The notes under the pieces: generated by a model
What the model saw: the letters and a program-made list of their open reading frames with translations, nothing else
The model's database searches: none
What the model was told of the DNA's origin: nothing
From: Streptomyces tubercidicus
GTDB taxonomy: Bacteria; Actinomycetota; Actinomycetes; Streptomycetales; Streptomycetaceae
Assembly: GCF_027497495.1 (NCBI RefSeq)
Contig: NZ_CP114205.1
Coordinates: 2,604,001-2,668,000 of the forward strand
Direction: 5' to 3'
DNA: 64,000 bases
Program-made: the position numbers and the translations under genes
Part shown: in pieces, positions 24,597-32,457 of the stretch
How positions within the stretch are numbered: the stretch's first letter is position 1
Layout: each line of letters begins with the position of its first letter

Positions 24597-25271
24597 TTAC
24601 TCCGGTGTGGTCTCCAGGGCGTGGCGGACCAGTGCGAGCAGCGACTCGATCACCGTGGTCCGCTGCCGCGCGTCCATGATCACCACGGGTACGTGCGGCG
24701 GCACGGTCAGCGCGTCGCGGACGTGCTCGACGGCGAACGTCTCGGTCCCTTCGAAGTGGTTGACCGCGACGACATACGGCAGTCCGCAGCTCTCGAAGTA
24801 GTCCAGCGCCGGGAAGCAGTCCTCCAGGCGCCGGGTGTCGGCCATCACGATCGCACCGATCGCGCCGCGCACCAGGTCGTCCCACATGAACCAGAAGCGC
24901 TGCTGACCGGGCGTGCCGAACAGGTACAGCACCAGTTCCTGGTCGAGGGTGATCCGCCCGAAGTCCATCGCGACCGTGGTCGTGGTCTTGTCCGGGGTGG
25001 CGGTCAGATCGTCCGTGTCGGCGCTGGCCTGCGTCATCACGGCTTCGGTCTGGAGCGGGGTGATCTCCGAGACCGAGCCGACGAATGTGGTCTTGCCGAC
25101 GCCGAAGCCGCCCGCCACCACGATCTTGGTGGCGATCGGCGCCCGCGAACGGTCCGTCTGCCAGCTCTGCAGCCCCGCGTCGGCAGCCGTCGCCGCCGGA
25201 TCGGCCGAGCCCACGGAACCGGCGGTCGCCGTCGGCCCGGCCGATATCGTGTCAGAGCCTGTGAAGTCCAC
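24597..25271 (-). CDS. cvnD: conservon GTPase CvnD
   Basis: A Ras-like small GTPase of ~224 residues. The P-loop is GGFGVGKTT near residue 57, the G3-like segment is LFGTPGQQRFW, and NHFEG replaces a canonical NKxD, as is usual in the conservon ATP/GTP-binding group. The first ~45 residues are Ala/Thr-rich and disordered. In studied conservons, CvnA-D form a membrane-associated complex resembling eukaryotic G-protein-coupled signalling. The GTG at 25271 overlaps the cvnC end by 20 nt, showing tight coupling. Confidence 0.92.
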   Translation of the reverse strand: MDFTGSDTISAGPTATAGSVGSADPAATAADAGLQSWQTDRSRAPIATKIVVAGGFGVGKTTFVGSVSEITPLQTEAVMTQASADTDDLTATPDKTTTTVAMDFGRITLDQELVLYLFGTPGQQRFWFMWDDLVRGAIGAIVMADTRRLEDCFPALDYFESCGLPYVVAVNHFEGTETFAVEHVRDALTVPPHVPVVIMDARQRTTVIESLLALVRHALETTPE

Positions 25272-25650
25272 TCAGCACCCTTTCGAGCAGCGCGCGGTCG
25301 GGCCGGCCGGAGCCGTGCCCGGTGCCGTAGACGCGAATCTTTCCCTGGTCGGCGAGGTCGCTGAGGAGTACCCGGACCACACCCAGCGGCATCTTGAGGA
25401 GCGCGGAGATCTCCGCGACCGAGCGCATCCGGCGGCACAGCTCGACGATCGCCCGCATCTCCGGCATGACCCGGTCGCCCCACCCGCCGGAGGTGAGCTC
25501 GCGGCGCTCCTCGGGCGCCTCCAGCGCGGCCACGAACGTCTCGACGAGCAGGACATGGCCGTATCGGGTCCGGCCGCCGGTAAGCGAGTACGGCCGCACG
25601 CGCGCGGGTTTCCGGTCCCCGCCTCGCACGGGGAGTTTGCTACTACTCAC
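25252..25650 (-). CDS. cvnC: conservon DUF742 protein CvnC
   Basis: 132 residues of the DUF742 family. The RVRPYSLTGGRTR motif lies near residue 17 and the winged-helix-like VAEISALLKMPLGVVRVLLSDL segment in the C-terminal half. DUF742 proteins partner with the histidine-kinase-like CvnA and the GTPase CvnD. The GTG at 25650 overlaps the cvnB TGA (GTGA), and its own end overlaps cvnD by 20 nt. Confidence 0.93.
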   Translation of the reverse strand: MSSSKLPVRGGDRKPARVRPYSLTGGRTRYGHVLLVETFVAALEAPEERRELTSGGWGDRVMPEMRAIVELCRRMRSVAEISALLKMPLGVVRVLLSDLADQGKIRVYGTGHGSGRPDRALLERVLSGLHRL

Positions 25651-26144
25651 TTGACGCTCTCCATCGACTTGCGCAATTCGCTGCGGAGTTCGGGGGTGAG
25701 GACATGGCCGGCCCGGCCGACGAACAGCGCCATGTGGTAGGCGATGACGTTCATGTCGCAGTCCGGGGCGGCATGCACGCCGAGCAGCGAACCGTCGCTG
25801 ATCGACATGACGAAGACGCTGCCCTCGTCCATCGTGATCATCGTCTGCTTGACCGACCCGCCGTCCATCAGCTTCGCGGCACCGTTGGTGAGACTGCCGA
25901 CTCCGGACACGATGGTGGCCAGGTCCGCGCTGGAGCCCCGCGGACCGTTACCCCCGGCCGGCCGTGCCGCCGCTTCCTCCAGCCGCCCGGGGTCGGACGA
26001 CAGCAGCAGCAGACCGTCGGAGGAGACCACCGCGACCGAGCGGATGCCCGGCACCTCGTCCACCAGGTTGGTCAGCAGCCAGTGCAGGTTCCGTGCCTGG
26101 CTGCTCAGGCCCTGCCCGTAAGCAGTGGGCGCGTGCGCGTTCAA
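25647..26144 (-). CDS. cvnB: conservon roadblock/LC7 protein CvnB
   Basis: 165 residues with a roadblock/LC7 domain: LVDEVPGIRSVAVVSSDGLLLLSS near the N-terminus, then GVGSLTNGAAKLMDGG and the strand SVFVMSISDGSLLGVHA. This is the MglB-like partner of the conservon GTPase. The start is a TTG at 26144 that overlaps the cvnA TGA (TTGA), with GGAGG 7 nt before it. It sits between cvnA and cvnC in the invariant conservon order. Confidence 0.93.
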   Translation of the reverse strand: MNAHAPTAYGQGLSSQARNLHWLLTNLVDEVPGIRSVAVVSSDGLLLLSSDPGRLEEAAARPAGGNGPRGSSADLATIVSGVGSLTNGAAKLMDGGSVKQTMITMDEGSVFVMSISDGSLLGVHAAPDCDMNVIAYHMALFVGRAGHVLTPELRSELRKSMESVK

Positions 26145-29100
26145 TCGCGTGCCTCCTCGACAACGTGGCTCTCTCCCGGGGCCCCCGCTCCGTCGGTATC
26201 CGTCTGTGGGATGGTCAGCTCCGTTGTGCGTTCCGCGATCTCGGCCTCGGCGTCCTGCCGGCCGACTCGCGCCCCCGCCTGAAAACCGCCGAGCCGGCGC
26301 CGCAGCGCCTCGGCGTTGGCCGCTCCGCTCTTGCGCGGGGCGGTGGGCGCCTGTTGCTGCGCCACGACCTTGGGCGTGCGCTTGGGCAGCCCCATGGAGG
26401 TCGTCCGCTTCGTCCCCTCGGAGGGGGCGTCAGCGGTCTGTGGGTCGGCCGGTGTACCGGCCGGGGACGCCTCGGCGGGTGCCGCCGCGTCCGTGGGTGC
26501 CGCGTCCGTGGGTGCCGCGTCCGTCCCGGCACGGGTGTGCTGGTCCGGGCCGATGGCGTACGGGTCGGCGGGCGCCTCGGACGCGGTCGGCGCCGGGTCC
26601 GCGGCCGGGCGCGGCTCCGCCTCGGGGCGCACGTGCTCGCCGGTGCCGCTGGTCGTGGCGGCGTACGGGCCGGGCGACCGCGGGCCGTAGGGGCTCGGTT
26701 CGGAGCCGGCGTAGGTGGTGGGGCCGGACGGCTGCTGCGTGGCGGGCGCGGGGGCCGGTTCGGCCGGGGCGCCGAGCCCGGCGGCGTCGATCGCGCGCTC
26801 GGCGGCGGCGACGAACGGGTCGGCGGCGGACGCCGGGTCCGCGGCCGGGGTGGGCTCCTGGCCGGTGGCCGGTGCGGCGCCGGGCCCGGCGGGCTGCCCG
26901 GCGGTGCGGGGGGCGTCCTGGGCGGAGGGCGCGGCCGGGGGCGCGGCGGGGGCCGGGGCCGGGGCCGGGGCCGGGGCTGCCGCATGGTGCGCCGCTGGTT
27001 CCGCCCGCTGCGCGCGCGTCGGCAGCGCGTTGGAGTTCGCCTCGGCGACCGAGCCGGGCAGGCTCGGGGTGTGCGCCGCGTTCTGGGGCGCGGGGGCGGG
27101 GGAGGCCGACGGGGCCGGGCGGGTGGGCAGGATCGAGCCGGGCAGCACGATGACGGCCGTGACGCCGCCCTGGTTGGCGTCCCGCAGCTGGACCCGGACG
27201 CCGTGCCGGGCGGCCAGCCGCACCACGACGTACAGCCCGAGGCCCAGCGCCTCGTCGATGGTCTCCGAGGACGAGGCGGCGTCGACGTCCGCCAGCCGCT
27301 CATTGAGCTCGGCCATCCGCTCCGAGGTCATCCCTATGCCCTCGTCCTGGACCGAGAGCAGGACCTCGCCGCTCTCCAGGAGCCAGCCGGTCAGCTCCAC
27401 ATGGGCGTCCGGCGGCGAGAACGCGGTGGCGTTCTCCAGGAGTTCGGCGACCAGGTGGCTGAGGTCGTCCGCGGCGAACCCGGCGACCTGGGAGTGCGGC
27501 GGCAGCGACTGGATCCGCACCCGGTCGTAGCGCTCGATCTCGCTGATCGCGGCGCGCAGCACATCCAGCAGCGGCACCGGGCCCTGGTGGCTGGTGCTGT
27601 GCTGTTCCGCGCCCGCGAGGACGAGGAGGTTTTCGCTGTTGCGGCGCATCCGCGCGGCGAAGTGGTCCAGCTTGAAGAGGGTTTCCAGCCGCTCCGGGTC
27701 CTGCTCGCTCTCCTCCAGCGACTCGATGACGCCGAGCTGGCGCTCCACGAGCCCGAGGGTGCGCAGCGAGAGGTTGACGAACCGGCCGTGCACCCCGTTG
27801 TGCAGGGCGGCCAGCCGCTCGGTGAGATCGGCGATCTCCTCCTTGAGCGCCTCGCCCTGCTCCTGGAGCACCTCGCGCTCGGCGACCAGCCGCTGCCGGC
27901 CGCCGATCAGCCGCTTGCGCTCGCTCTCCAGCTCGGTGGTGCGCCGCGCCACCTCGTCGACCTGGGCGTGCAGCGCGTTGACGGACGCCACGGCGGCGGC
28001 GAATTCGTCGTTACGGCCCTTGTAGCTGATGGGCTCCTCGTGCGCGGGGTCCGCGGCCAGCCGCTTGGCGCCGATCCGCAGCGCCGCGAGCGGCTGGGTC
28101 AGGGAGCGGGCGGCCCACACACCGGCGCCGACGGCCAGCAGCAGGCACAGCGCCTCCAGACCGATGCGGATCTCCAGCTCCGTCACCTCGTCGTCGCGCA
28201 GCGCGCCGAGCCGCTGGATATCGGCGGTGGCCATGGCGGATTCGACGCCGCGCATCAGCCCGATGCGGGTGGTGAGGGTCTGCTGGACCCGCGTGCGGCT
28301 GAGCCGCAGATCGATGGCGTCCAGCCGGGGCTGGTCGGTGAGCCGGGTCAGATAGCGCTCGGCGGTGGCGATGTCCGCGCCGGTGACGGTGCGGTCGTAG
28401 CGGTCCTGGGCGGCCTGGCCCGCGGTCTGCCGGAAGTCGCCCAGTGCGCCCTGTTCGCGCAGGTGGGCGACCTGGGCGAGGGTGGTCAGCCGGGGCTGGC
28501 TGCCGCCCGCGGTGAGCCCGGCGAGCAGCAGGGCACGGGTACCGGCGGCCTGTTCGGTGGCGCGGCCGAGGACGGGCAGCGCGCGGGTGTCGGCGGCGGA
28601 GTCCGCGCCGGCCGGGAGTGTGCGGGCGATGTCGTCGCCGATCGCACCGAGTGCCTGGATGACCTCGGTATAGGCGTTATAGATCTGCTCGGCCGATGCG
28701 GGCCCCGACAGCGCCTTCTGACGGGTTTGCGGCAGTGTGGCCAGCAGTTTGGCGGCGGCCCCGTATGCGGCGGTGTCGCCCGAGGCGTCCTGGGCCTCGG
28801 AGCGCAGCTCGGCGATCTGCCGGTCCACACGGGCGCGCTGGGCCCGGGAGGCCCCCTGTCCGTCGGCGGCGGTGCGGGCGGTCCCCGCGGCGGTACGGCT
28901 GCCGCGCCCGGTGGCGGCATACGCGGTCATCCCGTCGCGTTCATCGGCGAGGGAGTGCGCGAGCGCGACGGCGCGGACGTTCAGTTCGGCGAGGTCGACC
29001 CGCTGCTGACCAGTGTTGGCCTCGTCGGCCGTCGCCGCCAGACCGGGGGCACCGGCGCCGAGGACGGCGACGGCCACCACGGCCACCGCGCCGACGAGTC

Positions 29101-29287
29101 GATTGCGCACCCGCGCGGGACGCCGTCCCGTGGGGTTCCCGCCACGGCTCGTGGCCTCCGGACCGCCCTTCGTGTCGGGGTTCTCGCCAGGAGCCGAGCT
29201 CGTGCCCGGTCCCGCGATCGAACCGGCCGGTGAACCCGGCTTCCCTGCGCCGCCTCGAAGCCGCATCTTCCGCACCGCTGCTCGCAT
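26141..29287 (-). CDS. cvnA: conservon sensor histidine kinase CvnA (NIT/HAMP/HATPase)
   Basis: 1048 residues. A hydrophobic segment near residue 70 (LVGAVAVVAVAVLGAG) and a second near residue 375 flank an extracellular, all-helical nitrate/nitrite-sensing-like region. A HAMP-like segment and coiled coil follow (~400-500). The GHKL ATPase is near 600-720, with N-box ELLENATAF, G1 DEGIGM and G2 GLGLYVVVRLA. Residues ~740-1000 are a Pro/Ala-rich disordered tail with short tandem repeats. No typical phospho-acceptor H-box was evident, as in other CvnA proteins. Start 29287 follows an AGG only closely; Met at 29266 is an alternative. It heads the cvnABCD operon and is divergent from the PP2C gene. 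Confidence 0.92.
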   Translation of the reverse strand: MRAAVRKMRLRGGAGKPGSPAGSIAGPGTSSAPGENPDTKGGPEATSRGGNPTGRRPARVRNRLVGAVAVVAVAVLGAGAPGLAATADEANTGQQRVDLAELNVRAVALAHSLADERDGMTAYAATGRGSRTAAGTARTAADGQGASRAQRARVDRQIAELRSEAQDASGDTAAYGAAAKLLATLPQTRQKALSGPASAEQIYNAYTEVIQALGAIGDDIARTLPAGADSAADTRALPVLGRATEQAAGTRALLLAGLTAGGSQPRLTTLAQVAHLREQGALGDFRQTAGQAAQDRYDRTVTGADIATAERYLTRLTDQPRLDAIDLRLSRTRVQQTLTTRIGLMRGVESAMATADIQRLGALRDDEVTELEIRIGLEALCLLLAVGAGVWAARSLTQPLAALRIGAKRLAADPAHEEPISYKGRNDEFAAAVASVNALHAQVDEVARRTTELESERKRLIGGRQRLVAEREVLQEQGEALKEEIADLTERLAALHNGVHGRFVNLSLRTLGLVERQLGVIESLEESEQDPERLETLFKLDHFAARMRRNSENLLVLAGAEQHSTSHQGPVPLLDVLRAAISEIERYDRVRIQSLPPHSQVAGFAADDLSHLVAELLENATAFSPPDAHVELTGWLLESGEVLLSVQDEGIGMTSERMAELNERLADVDAASSSETIDEALGLGLYVVVRLAARHGVRVQLRDANQGGVTAVIVLPGSILPTRPAPSASPAPAPQNAAHTPSLPGSVAEANSNALPTRAQRAEPAAHHAAAPAPAPAPAPAAPPAAPSAQDAPRTAGQPAGPGAAPATGQEPTPAADPASAADPFVAAAERAIDAAGLGAPAEPAPAPATQQPSGPTTYAGSEPSPYGPRSPGPYAATTSGTGEHVRPEAEPRPAADPAPTASEAPADPYAIGPDQHTRAGTDAAPTDAAPTDAAAPAEASPAGTPADPQTADAPSEGTKRTTSMGLPKRTPKVVAQQQAPTAPRKSGAANAEALRRRLGGFQAGARVGRQDAEAEIAERTTELTIPQTDTDGAGAPGESHVVEEARD
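26484..26524. repeat. 15-bp tandem repeat in the cvnA tail
   Basis: The unit GCCGCGTCCGTGGGT occurs twice fully (26484-26498, 26499-26513) and once partly (26514-26524). On the coding strand it gives a repeated D-A-A-P-T pentapeptide in the disordered tail. In-frame unit length means copy-number change would not break cvnA. Confidence 0.8.
26949..26977. repeat. GGGGCC hexanucleotide repeat in the cvnA tail
   Basis: Nearly five copies of GGGGCC on the plus strand, encoding Ala-Pro repeats in CvnA on the minus strand. Runs of four G at regular spacing could form a G-quadruplex in the non-template strand. Confidence 0.8.
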
Positions 29288-29748
29288 TCCTGTCTCGCCT
29301 GCTCACGCCCACTGGCGTCGCGGACCCGGCTCACCCTCCGCTCGCGGAGCGGACCTGCGCGAAGACCGCAGCAGCGCACACTTCCGCGAAGGGGAACAGC
29401 CCGGCTCTGCGCGTCGCGACGAATGTCCGGACCTCACCCCATGATTCGGGCAACGACCATTCCACCGGCGCCGCGCAGTGGCTCGGCAACACATGCCCGG
29501 CCACCTGAACGAGTGAACATCACTCGGAGTTTGGCCATCAACTTCCGAGCGCTGAAGTTTTCCCTCGCAACCTCGCGCAACCCCTGAACGGGTTTGGAGA
29601 TGCGACCCGGTCCTGGAAGGATGCCCGCCCGCACGCCACGGGACCGGCGCCCCTTACCGCTGGTATCCCCCGGCCCGCCCGGCCGCCGACGCCGCCGCGC
29701 ACGCCCGCCGGCCGGGGTGAAACCACCGCCTCCGGCAGACTTCCGGGT
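29288..29748. other. gene-free divergent promoter region between cvnA and the PP2C gene
   Basis: About 460 bp with no supported gene; the open frames are shadows. The part near 29505-29600 is more AT-rich (for example TTTGGCCATCAACTTCC) and is the likely promoter zone. No clear operator dyad was identified. Confidence 0.5.
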
Positions 29749-30594
29749 ATGCACATCGCACTCGCCACCGAGCCGGGCGACCCCCAACGACCAAATGAGG
29801 ACTACACATCGGTCGCCCTGCCGGCTTCCGGTCAGGGTGGTGCGCTCGTCCTCCTGGACGGCGTGACGCCTCCGGAGGGGGACGACGGCTGCGTCCACGG
29901 GGTGCCGTGGTTCACCGCGCGGCTCGGTGGCGCAATGCTCGAACTGTCGGTTTCACACCGGGATATGACGCTGGCTGAGGCTCTCGCCGCGGCCATCTCC
30001 CGGACAGCCGACGGCCACCGGGACTCCTGTGACCTTTCTCACGTACGCACTCCGCAGGCAACCGTGATCGCCGCACGGTGGTCCGGGGGCACCGTCGAGC
30101 ACCTCGTCCTGTCCGATTCGGTGCTCCTCCTGGAGCGGACGGACGGCTCGGTGGATCCGGTGCTCGACTCCCGGCTGGACGAACTGCCGCCCGAGGTCCA
30201 GGACCTGCGGGCCGCCGTACGGGCGCTGCACCGCGGCTCGGCGGAACGGGCCGCGCTGGGCCGGGAGTACGGCCGCGCGGTCGAGGCGCTGCGCAATGCG
30301 GAGGGCGGCTTCTTCACCGCGGCCGCGGATCCGGCGGTGGCCGCCCGCGCGGTGACCGGCAGCACCCCGCGCGCCGGTGTCCGCTCGCTGACCGCGCTCA
30401 GCGACGGGGCGAGCCGCTGGGTCGAGGTCTTCGGGGAGGGGTCCTGGGCGGACTGCGTGGCCCTGGTGTCCGGGCAGGGCCCGCAGGCGCTGATCGACCG
30501 GGTACGGGCCGCGGAGGCGGCGGATCCGGCGTGCGCGGCGTTTCCGCGCGGCAAGGCGCGGGACGACGCGGCGGTGATTTTTGTGGCGCCGTGA
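29749..30594 (+). CDS. PP2C-like serine/threonine phosphatase (divergent)
   Basis: 281 residues with scattered PP2C landmarks: RPNEDYTSVAL near the N-terminus, LVLLDGVTP (first metal Asp), LVLSDSVLLL, TALSDGASRWVE and the final KARDDAAVIFVAP with its DD pair. Order and spacing match PP2C/SpoIIE-type phosphatases, although one G in the usual DGxGG motif is replaced (DGVTP), so the subgroup is atypical. Probably cytoplasmic; there is no membrane segment. The ATG at 29749 begins directly at the conserved head. It is divergent from the conservon and may modulate it or a Ser/Thr kinase elsewhere; that is inference only. Confidence 0.75.
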   Translation: MHIALATEPGDPQRPNEDYTSVALPASGQGGALVLLDGVTPPEGDDGCVHGVPWFTARLGGAMLELSVSHRDMTLAEALAAAISRTADGHRDSCDLSHVRTPQATVIAARWSGGTVEHLVLSDSVLLLERTDGSVDPVLDSRLDELPPEVQDLRAAVRALHRGSAERAALGREYGRAVEALRNAEGGFFTAAADPAVAARAVTGSTPRAGVRSLTALSDGASRWVEVFGEGSWADCVALVSGQGPQALIDRVRAAEAADPACAAFPRGKARDDAAVIFVAP

Positions 30595-30737
30595 CAATCA
30601 CGGGGCGAGCGGAAAGTTTTTCCGCCGCCGCGGGAACGGGCGGGCGGCGGGGCGCATCCGGGCCGGCGCGCGACGGGACACGTCGGGTGACGGGACGCAT
30701 CCGGGCGGGCCCGCGGCGGCCCCCGTCCGGGCAGGCG

Positions 30738-31241
30738 CTACGCCTCCTCCCCCTCCTGCTCCGCGTTCAGCCGGTGGAGCAGCCGGGCGAGTTCGCTGAC
30801 CTCGCCGCGGTCCCAGGAGGCGAGGCGGCGGGCGTAGCGGGCGCGGCGGGCGGTACGGACGTGGGTGAAGCGTGCGCGGCCCTCGTCGGTGAGGCGTACC
30901 AGGACCGCGCGGCCGTCCGCCGGGTCCGGTGCGCGGGTGATGAGTCCGAGCTGCTCCAGGGCGTGCAGCTGGCGGCTCATCGTGGCCTTGCCGACGCCGA
31001 AGTAGCCGGCGAGGTCGGTGGCGCGCTGGGCCCCGGCATCGGCCAGCCGTACGAGGAGGCCGTATGCGGCGGGCTCCAGGTCGGGATGTACCTCTCGTGC
31101 CATTTCGCCGGATGAGGCACGGGCGCGGCGGAGAAATACCGCCAATTCACGTTCCAGGGCGAGGAATACGTGGTCCACACCCGTCGGCTCACCGTCCGCG
31201 GTCGTCCCGTCGGCTCCGGTGTCGTGCACGTCAGCGCCCAT
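30738..31241 (-). CDS. MarR-family transcriptional regulator
   Basis: 167 residues. The winged helix is visible: LEPAAYGLLVRLADAG, RATDLAGYFGVGKATMSRQLHALEQLGLI, then the wing DPADGRAVLVRLTDEGRARF. This is the canonical MarR layout. Start ATG 31241 is upstream of a Thr/Gly/Asp-rich 25-residue lead. It converges with the PP2C gene; a small 7-bp hairpin (30609-30625) lies between them. It is divergent from the GH25 gene, which it might control. Confidence 0.9.
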   Translation of the reverse strand: MGADVHDTGADGTTADGEPTGVDHVFLALERELAVFLRRARASSGEMAREVHPDLEPAAYGLLVRLADAGAQRATDLAGYFGVGKATMSRQLHALEQLGLITRAPDPADGRAVLVRLTDEGRARFTHVRTARRARYARRLASWDRGEVSELARLLHRLNAEQEGEEA

Positions 31242-31509
31242 TCCCGTGTTTCCTCACCTGAAAGTTTCGGCCGGTGGCGGTCGAAGCCGCAGCTCGGCCA
31301 GTATTTCGCAGGATTAGACCAACGGCGGCCCAGGGTCCCTCTTTTGTCACCTCGGTCTACGCGCGTACCGTTATTTCTGGCATGGCCATACCAAGCGGCC
31401 CGGGTATCCCGCCGCGGCGTCATGCACCTCGCCCATCGGTCAGCACGCCTGCGCCATGCCGCCAGTTCCTCCCCCCTCAGGTCATCCACCGAGATCTTCG
31501 GAGGCACGT

Positions 31510-32367
31510 ATGTCCGTGCTCAGATCCGGCTCCCCCCACCGCCCCGCACGCTCCCTCGCGACCGTGGCCGGGATCCTGCTCGCCCTCGTCTCCCTCCTCC
31601 TCGGCCTGCCCGGTACCGCCGGGGCCGCGGCCACCCAGCGCGCACCGGAACCCCGCCACCCCGAACAGGACTGGGCCGGCTCCCAGATCGCCCGGCACGA
31701 GGGCACGGCGGACGGCGGCGCACCCCCGGCCGCCCCGCTCGCCTCCGTCGAGGGGGTGGACGTCAGCAGCCACAACGGCAATGTCGCCTGGTCGACCCTC
31801 TGGAACAGCGGTGTCCGCTTCGCCTACGTCAAGGCGACGGAGTCCACCAGCTACACCAACCCGTACTTCGCGCAGCAGTACAACGGCTCCTACAACGCCG
31901 GGATGATCCGCGGCGCCTACCACTTCGCCACCCCCGACACCTCCAGCGGCGCCGCCCAGGCCGCCTACTTCGTCAGCCACGGCGGCGGCTGGTCCAAGGA
32001 CGGCAAGACGCTGCCCGGCGCGCTCGACATGGAGTACAACCCCTACGGCGCGACCTGTTACGGGCTGAGCGCGGCCGGGCTGGTCAACTGGATGAAGGAC
32101 TGGTTCGCCACCTACAAGGCGCGTACCGGCCGGGACGCCGTCCTCTACACCTCCACCGGCTGGTGGAAGCAGTGCACCGGCAACTCCGCCGCCTTCGGTG
32201 CCGTCAACCCCCTGTGGATTCCGCGCTACGGCTCCTCGGCCGGTGAACTCCCGGCCGGCTGGGGCTTCCACACCATCTGGCAGTACACCTCCTCCGGCCC
32301 GACGGTCGGTGACCACAACCGCTTCAACGGCGCGATGGACCGGCTCCGGGCGCTGGCGAACGGTTAG
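31510..32367 (+). CDS. secreted GH25 muramidase (lysozyme)
   Basis: 285 residues. A signal peptide (Arg-rich head, core ATVAGILLALVSLLLGLPGTAGAAA, cleavage around residue 39) is followed by a GH25 domain from residue ~80. It starts VEGVDVSSHNGNVAW, where the Asp is part of the active site, and continues VRFAYVKATE, GAYHFATP and LDMEYN, holding the catalytic acidic pair. It cleaves N-acetylmuramyl-beta-1,4-GlcNAc bonds in cell walls. The frame extends upstream to 31456, but GGAGG at about 31498 and the signal peptide fix the ATG at 31510. It converges with lon over a strong hairpin. Confidence 0.94.
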   Translation: MSVLRSGSPHRPARSLATVAGILLALVSLLLGLPGTAGAAATQRAPEPRHPEQDWAGSQIARHEGTADGGAPPAAPLASVEGVDVSSHNGNVAWSTLWNSGVRFAYVKATESTSYTNPYFAQQYNGSYNAGMIRGAYHFATPDTSSGAAQAAYFVSHGGGWSKDGKTLPGALDMEYNPYGATCYGLSAAGLVNWMKDWFATYKARTGRDAVLYTSTGWWKQCTGNSAAFGAVNPLWIPRYGSSAGELPAGWGFHTIWQYTSSGPTVGDHNRFNGAMDRLRALANG

Positions 32368-32411
32368 CCGCACGCACCGATGTCCCCCGGTCCCCCACAC
32401 GCGAGCGCGGC

Positions 32412-32447
32412 GGCCGGCCCGGTGCCTCCACGGGGGCCGGGCCGGCC
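32412..32447. terminator. bidirectional hairpin between GH25 and lon
   Basis: An 11-bp perfect GC-only inverted repeat (32412-32422 with 32437-32447) and a 14-nt loop, in the 90-bp gap between two converging genes. No T-run. It could end both transcripts. Confidence 0.6.
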
Positions 32448-32457
32448 GTCGGTGGTG

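Noticed and set aside
26949..26977. CRISPR-like or regulatory repeat array
   Set aside because: Units are 6 bp with no spacers and lie inside cvnA coding sequence; simple low-complexity repeat.
25964..29233. 1089-codon plus-strand frame opposite cvnA
   Set aside because: Shadow; Gly/Arg-rich low-complexity translation with no motif, while the minus strand encodes the conservon.
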